From positions 2,536 through 35,969 of the forward strand of contig DJJR01000070.1 of NCBI GenBank assembly GCA_002434245.1: a stretch of 33,434 nucleotides of DNA, given 5' to 3'. Source of the stretch: Pelosinus fermentans (lineage in GTDB: Bacteria > Bacillota > Negativicutes > DSM-13327). Below the pieces are notes generated by a model, which was not told the origin of the DNA, searched no databases, and saw only the letters and a program-made list of their open reading frames with translations. Each line of letters starts with the position of its first letter. Positions within the stretch are counted from its first letter, which is position 1. Of this stretch, positions 1 through 8,370 are shown piece by piece. A program made the translations under genes and the position numbers.

Positions 1-19
1 CTTTTGTTATCTTATTATA

Positions 20-1339
20 TTACTTTTGATGACCTGCTTTGTAGGATCTGTCTAGGACTTGAATGACATGAAGAGCATCTTGATTCATGTTGTTTTGGAA
101 TAAACCATCTGTCAAATGCATTCGGCAAGTTCCACAACTGGTTACTACGGTATCAGCATTAGTAGATGCAATGTCCGCAATTTTCTTATCATTAATTTTA
201 CGGGAAAGTTCGTAGTTACCCAAGCTAAAGGAACCTCCTGAACCGCAGCAGCGATCAGGTGCTTTCATTTCGACAAAGTGTAAGCCAGGGATCGATTTTA
301 GAACTTCCCGAGGCTGTTTCGTGACTTTAATGCCTCGTGCCATGTGGCATGGATCATGCATTGTCACAGTAGCATTTACCGGACCTAGCTTTGTTTTATC
401 AATTTTTACAACATCAATGAGAAACTCACTAATTTCATAGGTTTTCTTAGCAAGTTTTTCCGTCATAGCACTCATTTTTGGATCATCGTGAAAAAGATGA
501 GGAAATTCAATGCGGAAAGCTTCTGTACAGGAACCGCAAGCGGAAACAATGTAATCAAAGTTGTAGCTGTCAAAGGTTTCGATATTGTGTTTGGCTAGTA
601 TTTTAGCAGAATCTACGTCGCCTGACATATACACTGGTGTGCCGCAGCAATGCTGCATACTAGGCATGGTTACTTCTATATTATTTTCTTTTAAAACATT
701 GATGACGGATTGTCCAACATCAGTATAGATATAGTTGATTGTACAGCCAGTGAAAAATCCAACTCGCATTGTAGGTCGGTCAACTTTGATTACTTCAGGA
801 TATTGGCTTCTAAGGGGAGTGGAGGCAAAAGGAGCTGTTACCCTTTTATAGTCCATTCCTGGCATTGGAAAACGAGCTAAGGCTGCCATTTTACCAGGGA
901 TTTTCTTAAAAGATAATGGACCAAAGATACCTGCCATTCGTAGAGAAAAGTCAAATAGATGTCTATTTTTTAAGAGGGCAAAAACTTTTTTCTTAATAGG
1001 GTGCAGACCACGTGCTTTTACAGCAGCCTGGCGTCCGCGTAAAATTAATTCATCAGCTGGTACGCCACAAGGGCATTTGGCAGTACAAGCTTTGCACGAA
1101 ACGCATTTGGACATAGCGGCATCAAAGGCAGCAGAAAGGGGAATTGAGCCTTTAAGGACTCCTTCCATTAATGATAATTTACCACGTGCTACCGCAGCTT
1201 CCTTACCAACTTCTTTATATACAGGGCAGACTTCCATGCAGTTGCCGCATTTCATACAATTGGCAAGAGCATCTTGAAGGTCAGACAATAAAGCTTTGTC
1301 TTGTTCATTTATATCCTTAGCTGTTATTTTTTCAGTCAT
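20..1339 (-). CDS. glcF: GlcF-type Fe-S subunit of a 2-hydroxyacid (glycolate/lactate) oxidase
   Basis: 439-aa cytoplasmic electron-transfer subunit that takes electrons from the flavoprotein encoded just upstream (GlcD-like). Two 4Fe-4S motifs are visible near the N-terminus (C28, C31, C34, C38 and C79, C82, C85, C89). Two cysteine-rich domains follow, each with a CCG motif (about residues 231-233 and 364-366), the layout of GlcF, LutA and heterodisulfide-reductase-like proteins. The start ATG lies 1 nt from the glcD stop, with GGGAG inside the end of glcD as ribosome binding site, so the two are translationally linked. The sequence cannot tell whether the substrate is glycolate or lactate. 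No electron-transfer flavoprotein genes are seen in the window. Confidence 0.9.
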   Translation of the reverse strand: MTEKITAKDINEQDKALLSDLQDALANCMKCGNCMEVCPVYKEVGKEAAVARGKLSLMEGVLKGSIPLSAAFDAAMSKCVSCKACTAKCPCGVPADELILRGRQAAVKARGLHPIKKKVFALLKNRHLFDFSLRMAGIFGPLSFKKIPGKMAALARFPMPGMDYKRVTAPFASTPLRSQYPEVIKVDRPTMRVGFFTGCTINYIYTDVGQSVINVLKENNIEVTMPSMQHCCGTPVYMSGDVDSAKILAKHNIETFDSYNFDYIVSACGSCTEAFRIEFPHLFHDDPKMSAMTEKLAKKTYEISEFLIDVVKIDKTKLGPVNATVTMHDPCHMARGIKVTKQPREVLKSIPGLHFVEMKAPDRCCGSGGSFSLGNYELSRKINDKKIADIASTNADTVVTSCGTCRMHLTDGLFQNNMNQDALHVIQVLDRSYKAGHQK

Positions 1340-1340
1340 A

Positions 1341-2723
1341 TTAACACTCTCCCACTAATTTTCCTGGGTTTAAAATCAAGTTAGGATCAAGTGCGCGCTT
1401 GATTGATCTCATCGCATTCATGGTTACTAGGCCATGTTGCTGTTCCATCCATGGTAGTTTGCCGAGACCAATGCCATGTTCGCCACTTAATGTACCGCCT
1501 AGAGCAATTGCCGCTTTAAACATTTCATCCATAGCTTGGTAAACTCGTTCCATTTCTTCTGGAATACGTATGTCACACACAATTGTAGGATGCATATTAC
1601 CATCGCCAGCATGACCGAAGGTACCGATTGTCACATTATGTTTTTTTGCAATGCTGCTTACTTCACGAAGGAAATCAGGTACTTTATTACGAGGTACAGT
1701 TGCATCTTCTACATAGGTGGTAGGACGAAGTTTAGCCAAAGCTGGCAAAGCAGCACGACGAGCAGCCCATAACTTATCGCGTTCAGCATCATCTTTAGCG
1801 ATTTGTACCAAATCAGCATGATTTGCTTTAAGAGCTTCCATAACTTTTTCAGCTTCTTTTTCTACAACAATGGGGTTGCCATCGACTTCAATTAAAAGTA
1901 CTGCTTCTGCATCTAGTGGCAGACCTACTTTAGCATAATCTTCTACGGTACGAATGGTAGCGTTATCCATAATTTCTAGAGTGGCAGGGATGATTTTTGC
2001 TGCAATAATAGAGGAAACTGCTTTGCCAGCATTATCAAGATCTTTAAAGATTGCCATCATAGCTTTTCTGGCTTCAGGTGCAGGGACCAGTTTGGAAATA
2101 ATTTTAGTGATGACACATAAGGTGCCTTCTGATCCAGTAAAGAGTTTGGTCATATCATAACCAGAAACATCTTTAACATTTTTTCCGCCTGTATTCATAA
2201 TATCCCCGTTTGCTAAGACAACTTCTAAACCCATAACATAATGTTTAGAAACGCCGTATTTTAGACCACGCAAACCGCCTGCATTTTCTGCTACCGTGCC
2301 GCCTAAGGTTGCAGTTGCCACAGTACCAGGATCAGGAGGATAAATAAGACCTAATGAAGCTATTTCTTTATTTAAGTCAGCCACAATAACACCTGGTTCT
2401 ACTACAGCTACTAGGTTTTCTAAATCAACTTCTAAAATTTTATTTAGGCGAGTCATTAATAATACAATGCCGCCTTTTGTAGGAACACAGCCTGCGCTAA
2501 GGTTAGTGCCTGATCCTCTGGTATATACTGGAATGTGATTTTCGTTAGCCAGTTTTAAAATTTTAGAAGTTTCTGCAGTATTAGCTGGTGATACAACTGC
2601 ATCTGGCATGTGAGCATGACCAGGTGTTGCATCATAGGAGTAACAGTATAAGTCCTCGGCACTTGTCAATACATTTTCTTCTCCAACAATCTCTTTCAAC
2701 GCATTGATGTGGTGTTTTTCCAT
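1341..2723 (-). CDS. glcD: GlcD-type FAD-binding 2-hydroxyacid dehydrogenase
   Basis: 460-aa flavoprotein of the VAO/PCMH family that oxidises a 2-hydroxyacid such as glycolate or D-lactate to the 2-oxoacid. The N-terminal FAD domain shows PDAVVSPANT, the RGSGTNLSAG loop, PPDPGTVATATLGG and GSEGTL. The C-terminal FAD-oxidase domain ends with the GHAGDGNMHP and SGEHGIG motifs typical of GlcD and D-LDH. An in-frame ATG exists 33 codons further upstream, but the start at 2723 is preferred: AAAGGGG lies about 10 nt before it and the protein then begins MEKHHINALKE as in homologues. It is co-transcribed with glcF. A perfect palindrome sits about 75 nt upstream, over the likely promoter. A broken paralogue lies at 21764-23087. 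Confidence 0.92.
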   Translation of the reverse strand: MEKHHINALKEIVGEENVLTSAEDLYCYSYDATPGHAHMPDAVVSPANTAETSKILKLANENHIPVYTRGSGTNLSAGCVPTKGGIVLLMTRLNKILEVDLENLVAVVEPGVIVADLNKEIASLGLIYPPDPGTVATATLGGTVAENAGGLRGLKYGVSKHYVMGLEVVLANGDIMNTGGKNVKDVSGYDMTKLFTGSEGTLCVITKIISKLVPAPEARKAMMAIFKDLDNAGKAVSSIIAAKIIPATLEIMDNATIRTVEDYAKVGLPLDAEAVLLIEVDGNPIVVEKEAEKVMEALKANHADLVQIAKDDAERDKLWAARRAALPALAKLRPTTYVEDATVPRNKVPDFLREVSSIAKKHNVTIGTFGHAGDGNMHPTIVCDIRIPEEMERVYQAMDEMFKAAIALGGTLSGEHGIGLGKLPWMEQQHGLVTMNAMRSIKRALDPNLILNPGKLVGEC

Positions 2724-2797
2724 TTTTAATAACCCCTTTATCTTTTTATTGGAACATTGATGATAAGATATAATACCTTTATTGTAACATGTTTGAA

Positions 2798-2818
2798 AAA
2801 TACAAACTATTTGTATTT
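2798..2818. promoter_or_regulatory. Perfect 21-bp palindrome, candidate operator of glcDF
   Basis: Two 9-bp arms, AAATACAAA and TTTGTATTT, flank a 3-nt centre. On the minus strand it overlaps a possible -35 (TAGTTT) placed 17 nt from TACAAT, ahead of glcD. Position and symmetry suit a dimeric repressor or activator site. The binding protein is unknown; the response regulator next door or a GntR-type regulator elsewhere are candidates. Confidence 0.45.
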
Positions 2819-2862
2819 TCACTTAAATATGAAAAAAAGTAAATAAGGCATATACAGTAAAA

Positions 2863-2910
2863 TCCTGTAGAGTTATATCCTACGCTCCTGTAGGGTTATA
2901 TCCTACAGGA
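2863..2910. repeat. Tandem 21-bp repeat containing a 9-bp-arm hairpin
   Basis: TCCTGTAG(A/G)GTTATATCCTAC occurs twice (2863-2883 and 2886-2906) with one mismatch. The second copy extends to a perfect hairpin, TCCTGTAGG / CCTACAGGA with a 7-nt loop (2886-2910). It lies just downstream of the response-regulator stop codon and upstream of the glcD promoter region. No T-run follows the perfect hairpin directly on the minus strand, so a simple terminator is not obvious; a pair of protein-binding sites is an alternative. Confidence 0.6.
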
Positions 2911-2920
2911 TAATGGCAGA

Positions 2921-3580
2921 TTAAATTGTTATTAATTTATATTGAATTGCATAATTCACTAAATCAGATTTCTTATGGATATTTAATTTATTCATGATAC
3001 GTGAACGATAGGTGTCAATGGTTTTAGGACTAAGAGAAAGAGTATTGGCAATTTCGCTGTTCGTGTGTCCAAGAGCCAGAAAGCGAAGCACTTCACGCTC
3101 ACGTACACTGAGCACTTTATATGGATGCTGCAGATCATACGTATCAGAGTCGGTATAAAGTAAATTATTCAATAAGGATTGGGAGAGTTTTTCACTTAAA
3201 TAACGTTTACCTTTATGGATCTTAATAATACTTTCGATTAATTCTGTATCTGCTGACTTTTTTAAGACATAGCTATTGGCTCCGGAACGCATGACTTCCT
3301 TAATATATTCTTCATCATCGTACATACTTAAAACCAGAATCGGACATGTTAGTCCTCGGGAGCGAATTTCTTTAATACAATCAATACCATTCATATCTGG
3401 CATTGACAAGTCAAGTATTAGAACATCAGGAACAAGAGATTTGACCAAGGAGATCGCTTCAATTCCATTTTCTGCTTCTCCTACTACTTCAAATTGAGGA
3501 TCACTATTGAGTAGAGACTTTAATCCTGAACGTAAAACAGCGTGATCATCAGCTAAAATAATACGGATCTTATTTATAAT
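2921..3580 (-). CDS. NarL/FixJ-type response regulator, probable non-ATG start
   Basis: About 219-aa two-component transcription regulator. The receiver domain has the acidic pair D11-D12 and the phosphoacceptor aspartate in LILDLSMPDM (about D57). It is followed by a C-terminal LuxR-type helix-turn-helix (LSVREREVLRFLALGHTNSE and PKTIDTYRSRIMNKL). The start is odd. The only good ribosome binding site, AGGGGGTG, precedes the in-frame codons ATT (3580) and ATA (3577), giving a protein that begins right at the receiver domain. In-frame ATGs further upstream (for example 3628) add a non-conserved tail and have no ribosome binding site. No sensor kinase lies next to it. It is followed on the same strand by glcDF, which it may regulate (inference). 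Confidence 0.82.
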   Translation of the reverse strand: MINKIRIILADDHAVLRSGLKSLLNSDPQFEVVGEAENGIEAISLVKSLVPDVLILDLSMPDMNGIDCIKEIRSRGLTCPILVLSMYDDEEYIKEVMRSGANSYVLKKSADTELIESIIKIHKGKRYLSEKLSQSLLNNLLYTDSDTYDLQHPYKVLSVREREVLRFLALGHTNSEIANTLSLSPKTIDTYRSRIMNKLNIHKKSDLVNYAIQYKLITI

Positions 3581-3762
3581 GACACCCCCTATTTTAAAGT
3601 ATAGAAGTTCTTGCTTATACTGTAACATATAAAAAAAAACACGTAAACCCAATTACATGATTGATTGATCAAAGGGTAATTGGTTAAAGCGATTGCAGGC
3701 AAAAGTATGTTGCTTGGAGGAACGTGAATACCATATTGCATACAATCCGGTTATAAGTGTTA

Positions 3763-3791
3763 TTGTCCGCGGAGAGTAAACATGTTAATAT
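3763..3791 (+). promoter_or_regulatory. Probable sigma-70-type promoter of the sda operon
   Basis: TTGTCC (3763-3768) and TAATAT (3786-3791) are separated by 17 nt, about 75 nt before the sdaAB start. This is the best promoter-like match in the 283 bp between the response regulator and sdaAB. Confidence 0.45.
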
Positions 3792-3863
3792 GATAATAGA
3801 TGAGCCGGTGAGTATATTCAAGAGTTTTAAGTTATATGCATCTTGAAGGAGATGAAATTTTAA

Positions 3864-4526
3864 ATGAATATTTTTGATGTAATTGGTCCAGTCATGATTG
3901 GTCCTTCCAGCTCCCATACAGCTGGCGCAGTTCGTTTAGGAAATTTAGCATTAGCAATTTTAGGGGAAGGCGTGAAAGAGGCAATGATTGGCTTGCATGG
4001 TTCTTTTGCTCAAACGTATCGAGGGCATGGTACCGATTTGGCTCTGTCAGCAGGTCTGCAGGGATGGGCAACGGATGATAGCCGTATTCCTAAATCTTTC
4101 GATTCAGCAAAAGAGGCAGAAATTGAAATCTCTTTTAAAACTATTAATCTAGGTGATCTGTCTCATCCTAATTCTGTTCGGTTCTGGATGACGGGTGTGA
4201 ATGGAAATAAGTGCACAGTAACGGGGGCCTCGATTGGTGGGGGCCGTGTTGTGGTTACGAATATAGATGATTTTCCTGTAGAATTTAGTGGTGACTTCCC
4301 AGCCATTTTGACAATGCACCGCGATCGTCCTGGTGCCATTGCCTTAGTTACAAGTATTTTATCTACACAAGGTGTGAATGTTGCGCAGATGAAGGTATTT
4401 CGTAAACAAAAAGGTGGTTTAGCGGCTATGATTGTTGAGACTGATCAACCAATTGACGATGCAGCATTTGAGGTCATTGGAAAGTTGCCTCATATACAAT
4501 CGGTGCGCCGTATTCAGTTAGTATAA
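3864..4526 (+). CDS. sdaAB: L-serine dehydratase, iron-sulfur-dependent, beta subunit
   Basis: 220-aa regulatory/structural subunit of the two-subunit L-serine ammonia-lyase (L-serine to pyruvate plus ammonia). The N-terminus carries the family signature IGPSSSHTAGAVRLG. The C-terminal 75 residues form an ACT domain (MHRDRPGAIALVTSIL, then VNVAQMKVFR). AAGGAGATG precedes the ATG at good distance. The alpha subunit follows after 28 nt, so the two are co-transcribed. In single-chain SdaA enzymes these two parts are fused; the split form is typical of Firmicutes. Confidence 0.96.
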   Translation: MNIFDVIGPVMIGPSSSHTAGAVRLGNLALAILGEGVKEAMIGLHGSFAQTYRGHGTDLALSAGLQGWATDDSRIPKSFDSAKEAEIEISFKTINLGDLSHPNSVRFWMTGVNGNKCTVTGASIGGGRVVVTNIDDFPVEFSGDFPAILTMHRDRPGAIALVTSILSTQGVNVAQMKVFRKQKGGLAAMIVETDQPIDDAAFEVIGKLPHIQSVRRIQLV

Positions 4527-4554
4527 GATGGTAAAGTGATGAGGTGAAAAAAGT

Positions 4555-5445
4555 ATGGAAGAAAAGCTATCTCTGAAAGAATGGATTGATCTAGCAGAAA
4601 CAAAAAATAAAAGTTTTGGTGATTTCTGTATAGAATTCCAAGCAAAAGAGTTAGAGATGGACAAAAAAGTCTTATTAGAGCGTATGGAGGAAATGCTGCA
4701 TGTAATGGAGCAGTCGGTTGTGATTGGCCTTACAGGTATTACTTCTATGGGAGGACTGGTTGGTGGCAATGGAAAAAAAGTAGAGACTTACAGGGCCGAT
4801 TCCGCTGAGAAGAGTGTTGTAGGCGGTGTGATGTCTAAAGCCATAATGATTGCTTTGGCTGTAGGAGAAGCGAATGCGTCCATGGGGCGTATTGTGGCTG
4901 CTCCTACGGCAGGCGCCAGCGGTACCTTGCCGGCTGTTTTATTTTCCTTGTCTGAAGCTCGTGGTTCTTCTATGGACGAGCTTGGGAAAGCTTTGATAGT
5001 AGCAGGTGCTATTGGCATGGTGATTGCCTCCAGAGCTTCTTTGTCGGGCGCGGCTGGTGGCTGTCAAGCTGAGTGCGGCTCGGCTGCCGCTATGGCAGCT
5101 GGTGCAGCTGTAGAACTATACGGAGGCAGCCCTGAGCAAGTTGGGCAGGCAGTCGCGATTACCTTAAAAAATATGTTGGGATTAGTTTGTGATCCAGTAG
5201 CCGGATTAGTGGAGGTACCTTGTGTAAAACGTAATGCAGGGGCCGCTGCTCAAGCGATGGTAGCTGCTGAAATGGCATTAGCTGGAATTTGCAGTGTCAT
5301 ACCTGTTGATGAAGTGATTGATGCTATGGCTGCAGTTGGGAATGCAATGTCTTGTACCTTGAAAGAAACCGCTCAAGGCGGGCTGGCTGTATCACCTACA
5401 GGAATTCTTCTAGCCAATAAGCTATTTGCCAAAGTGGAATCATAA
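4555..5445 (+). CDS. sdaAA: L-serine dehydratase, iron-sulfur-dependent, alpha subunit
   Basis: 296-aa catalytic subunit that holds the oxygen-labile 4Fe-4S cluster acting as Lewis acid in L-serine deamination. Cysteines at about 170, 174, 212 and 223 (in GGCQAECGSAAAM and VCDPVAGLVEVPC) are the cluster ligand candidates. The glycine-rich APTAGASGTLPAVL segment is characteristic of the family. GATGAGGTG precedes the ATG. It makes 2-aminoacrylate as intermediate, which fits the RidA gene 138 nt downstream. Confidence 0.96.
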   Translation: MEEKLSLKEWIDLAETKNKSFGDFCIEFQAKELEMDKKVLLERMEEMLHVMEQSVVIGLTGITSMGGLVGGNGKKVETYRADSAEKSVVGGVMSKAIMIALAVGEANASMGRIVAAPTAGASGTLPAVLFSLSEARGSSMDELGKALIVAGAIGMVIASRASLSGAAGGCQAECGSAAAMAAGAAVELYGGSPEQVGQAVAITLKNMLGLVCDPVAGLVEVPCVKRNAGAAAQAMVAAEMALAGICSVIPVDEVIDAMAAVGNAMSCTLKETAQGGLAVSPTGILLANKLFAKVES

Positions 5446-5583
5446 TACATACGATCTATATATGCTGCGGATGTTGTAATTTGAAATTTATTAAAAGTAA
5501 TTTTTAACCTAAATTACAGGAGTTTTTTTCTTCACAACGAAAATAAATAAGATATTAAAGTCAAAAATTAAAGGAGAATGAAT

Positions 5584-5967
5584 ATGAAGGCTGTAGTTAA
5601 TACTGATTTTGCTCCCCAAGCGATTGGACCTTATTCACAGGCAATTAAGGCCAATGGATTTTTATTTGTTTCGGGACAGATACCTTTAGAGCCGATGACA
5701 GGACAGATTGTTTATGGTGGAATTGAATCACAAACCTATCAGGTACTAAACAATCTTAAAGCAATTTTAGAAAAAGAAGGATTGCGCTTTGAACATGTAG
5801 TAAAAACAAGCGTATTTTTAAAAGACATGGAAGATTTTGCTGCCATGAATAAAGTTTACGCAGAGTATTTTAAAACAGAGCCGCCAGCACGAGCTTGTGT
5901 GCAAGTTGGCAGACTGCCCCGTGATGTAAGTGTGGAAATTGAAGTAATTGCCGTTTACGAAAAGTAA
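5584..5967 (+). CDS. ridA: RidA family 2-iminobutanoate/2-iminopropanoate deaminase
   Basis: 127-aa RidA/YjgF/UK114 protein that hydrolyses reactive enamine/imine intermediates such as 2-aminoacrylate before they damage PLP enzymes. Visible signatures are [15 protein letters not shown] at the N-terminus, FVSGQIPL, and [20 protein letters not shown] with the conserved arginine near the C-terminus. The second of two in-frame ATGs is chosen: GGAGA ends 7 nt before it, whereas the first ATG (5578) is almost inside the ribosome binding site. Its place behind the serine dehydratase genes matches its role. A strong terminator follows at once. Confidence 0.95.
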   Translation: MKAVVNTDFAPQAIGPYSQAIKANGFLFVSGQIPLEPMTGQIVYGGIESQTYQVLNNLKAILEKEGLRFEHVVKTSVFLKDMEDFAAMNKVYAEYFKTEPPARACVQVGRLPRDVSVEIEVIAVYEK

Positions 5968-5968
5968 A

Positions 5969-6012
5969 AAAATACAGTCTCAAACCCTTTCGGTTTTGAG
6001 GCTGTATTTTTT
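5969..6012. terminator. Bidirectional rho-independent terminator between ridA and lgt
   Basis: The hairpin AATACAGTCTCAAA / TTTTGAGGCTGTATT (with small mismatches) has A-runs on the left and T-runs on the right, so it can end ridA on the plus strand and lgt on the minus strand. Confidence 0.85.
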
Positions 6013-6070
6013 AAAAATTGTATATTTAGTAGATTGAGAAATGATCTAAATGTTATACTATAAGTGATAA

Positions 6071-6877
6071 TCATTTTCTTTTCTTTTGTTTTTTAGGTTC
6101 TGGAGGTTGTGACTTTTGTTTTAAACCGCACCACACAAAAAAGATACTGCCAATAATGATTATGACAAGGCTGGTTAACTGAGCAGATTTTAAGCCTAGA
6201 AGCAGTGTTGTGCTATAGTCACCTCGCAAAAATTCTAAGAAAAAACGAGCAATAGAGTATAAAATGGCATAGAGAATAAACACTTGACCTTTAGCATGGT
6301 TGGTAGTGCGAAAGAGTAGTAATAAGACGAAAATGATAATGTCAATTTGTCCTTCCCAAATTTCAGCTGGCCAAAGAGGCTGATCTCCATAGACTTGATA
6401 AGCCAAAGTTGTTGCGGGATAGATAATACCAAAAGGACCACCCGTAGGATGTCCAAAAGCATCGCCATTTAATAAATTTGCCATGCGCCCAATGGATTGC
6501 CCCATGATGATGGCTGGTGCTACAATATCAGCAAAGGCCCAGGTATCAATGTTATGACGTTTCGTATAAATATATCCAGCAAGAAAACCGAAAAGGATGC
6601 CGCCTTGTATCGCCATACCACCTTGCCAAACGAAAGGGATTTCTAATAGATGATGCTGGTAATAATCCCAATCAAAGAAAAAGACATCCCATAAGCGGGC
6701 ACCCACAATTCCAGATAAACCGCCATAAATTCCTATATCCACAACATGTTCATGCCAGCGGCCATCTTGTTTTGCTAAAAAATATGCTGTGCCTGTTGCA
6801 AGAATAATGCTTAAGCTAAGTATTAAGCCATAAGCCCGAATTGGGAAGTCGCCGATAAAAAAAAGATATTGGTGCAT
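6071..6877 (-). CDS. lgt: Prolipoprotein diacylglyceryl transferase
   Basis: 268-aa integral membrane enzyme that moves diacylglycerol from phosphatidylglycerol to the lipobox cysteine of prelipoproteins, such as MglB of this window. The protein has about seven hydrophobic segments, IRAYGLILSLSII near the N-terminus, GIVGARLWDV in the middle and the Lgt signature GQSIGRMANLLNGDAFG. The C-terminal tail is rich in lysine (KSQPPEPKKQKKRK), as usual on the cytoplasmic side. AGGAGG lies 5 nt before the ATG. It is divergent from the tlpA-like gene across 112 bp. Confidence 0.95.
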   Translation of the reverse strand: MHQYLFFIGDFPIRAYGLILSLSIILATGTAYFLAKQDGRWHEHVVDIGIYGGLSGIVGARLWDVFFFDWDYYQHHLLEIPFVWQGGMAIQGGILFGFLAGYIYTKRHNIDTWAFADIVAPAIIMGQSIGRMANLLNGDAFGHPTGGPFGIIYPATTLAYQVYGDQPLWPAEIWEGQIDIIIFVLLLLFRTTNHAKGQVFILYAILYSIARFFLEFLRGDYSTTLLLGLKSAQLTSLVIIIIGSIFFVWCGLKQKSQPPEPKKQKKRK

Positions 6878-6989
6878 AAAGTCCTCCTAATGTGGTTCTA
6901 TTTTGTACATTCAGCTTGTGTCTATAGTATAACAAAATTTGGTTATTAAACACATCATAAGATAATATTAATGAGATGAGGCAGATGCG

Positions 6990-7517
6990 ATGAGAAAAAA
7001 ACTGTTTATTACGTTGCTGGTACTTTTAGTCTTTGCAGGAGTTTGGTACGTTGGGTTCTTCGAGAAAGAGCCAACACCACAACCACAGGCACCAGATGAA
7101 AAGATTGATGTAAAAGTGGGAAAGAATTCACCATCGTTTACTCTTAACAGCTTGGCAGGCAACCAAGTTACTGTTGGGAAAACCGGCAGGATTACTGTCA
7201 TAAATTTCTGGGCTACCTGGTGCCCGCCTTGTTTAGAAGAAATGCCTGAATTAGAGAAGTTTGCTAAGAAAAATCAGCAAAAGGTACAATTTTATGCTGT
7301 TAACTTGCAGGAATCTCAAGAAAATGTAAAGGGTTTTATGAATAAGCATAATTATACCATGCCCGTCCTATTAGATAAAGACGGCATGGTTGCTAAACAA
7401 TTTCAAATTACTGCAATCCCCACTACGATTATAGTGGATAAAAACGGTATTATCAAACATCGGCAATCTGGGGCGATGACCATGAATCAGTTAGATGGCA
7501 TCATAAACAGTTTGTAG
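6990..7517 (+). CDS. TlpA/ResA-type membrane-anchored thioredoxin
   Basis: 175-aa extracytoplasmic thiol-disulfide oxidoreductase. Residues 4-22 form a signal anchor, followed by a proline/glutamine linker and a thioredoxin fold of the TlpA type. The active site is WCPPC (C78 and C81), and the cis-proline loop is IPTTIIVDKNG. Such proteins reduce disulfides outside the membrane, for example in cytochrome c maturation, and receive electrons from CcdA, whose gene starts 8 nt downstream. The substrate here is unknown. Confidence 0.9.
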   Translation: MRKKLFITLLVLLVFAGVWYVGFFEKEPTPQPQAPDEKIDVKVGKNSPSFTLNSLAGNQVTVGKTGRITVINFWATWCPPCLEEMPELEKFAKKNQQKVQFYAVNLQESQENVKGFMNKHNYTMPVLLDKDGMVAKQFQITAIPTTIIVDKNGIIKHRQSGAMTMNQLDGIINSL

Positions 7518-7525
7518 GGGATGAC

Positions 7526-8251
7526 ATGGATTATAATGAAGTTACTTTAGTAACAGCTTTTATTGCTGGTACCATTTCTTTCTTATCTCCTTGCGTACTG
7601 CCTTTGCTGCCTACGTATATAGCTTTTCTGACAGGAGCAGAATCTGGGAATTTGCAGGGGGATAATCTTGTTAACACATGGCCGTTTTTGCTGCGCATAA
7701 GTTGTTTTCTAAGTGGACTTAGCTTAGTATTTATAATGATGGGTGCTACGGCTTCTTATTTTGGACAGCTGTTTCTGGATTATCAAGACGCGATTCGCCA
7801 AATCGGTGCAATCTTCATGGTGATTATGGGAATTCATTTATTGGGGATTGTAAAGTTAGAATGGTTAGAGCGGGAATATCGCCCGTTATTACAACATACC
7901 TTCCAGGGGCCGATTGGCGCATTTATTCTGGGAGTGGCTTTTACGGCAGGCTGGACTCCCTGCACGGGTCCAATCCTAGCTTCTATTTTAGTATATGCGA
8001 GTACCACTATCACTCTTACTCAGGGGGCCTTCTTGCTGTTTGTCTATTCATTAGGATTTTCAGTACCTTTTTTATTAATGGCTTTGTTCTTTAAAAACTA
8101 TTTTTTCCGGATCAAATTCGTTATGAAATGGCTGCCGTATTTACAGGGACTATCAGGTGTAATGCTTATTATCATTGGTATAATGCTTTACTTCAATCTA
8201 ATTCAAAGGGTACTGGGCATCTTTTTGGGATTTGAAGGATTTCAATCGTAG
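7526..8251 (+). CDS. ccdA: CcdA-type thiol-disulfide electron carrier, membrane
   Basis: 241-aa polytopic protein with about six membrane segments that moves reducing equivalents from cytoplasmic thioredoxin to outer partners. The two conserved redox cysteines are visible: C23 in FLSPCVLPLLPTY and C146 in AGWTPCTGPI. It starts 8 nt after the TlpA-like gene, forming a two-gene unit in which CcdA is the expected reductant of that thioredoxin. Confidence 0.93.
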   Translation: MDYNEVTLVTAFIAGTISFLSPCVLPLLPTYIAFLTGAESGNLQGDNLVNTWPFLLRISCFLSGLSLVFIMMGATASYFGQLFLDYQDAIRQIGAIFMVIMGIHLLGIVKLEWLEREYRPLLQHTFQGPIGAFILGVAFTAGWTPCTGPILASILVYASTTITLTQGAFLLFVYSLGFSVPFLLMALFFKNYFFRIKFVMKWLPYLQGLSGVMLIIIGIMLYFNLIQRVLGIFLGFEGFQS

Positions 8252-8370
8252 AACAAAGTACTAGAGCAGTTATTTAGTGGAAGGAATATTTACAAGAAGG
8301 TAGAAAAGATACACATAGATAGCGGTAATTGAATAAGGGAAACGGAGTTATTATTCTAGGAGGTGGTTTG

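Noticed and set aside
2863..2910. Tandem repeats as a CRISPR array
   Set aside because: Only two units with a 2-nt gap, no spacers and no cas genes.
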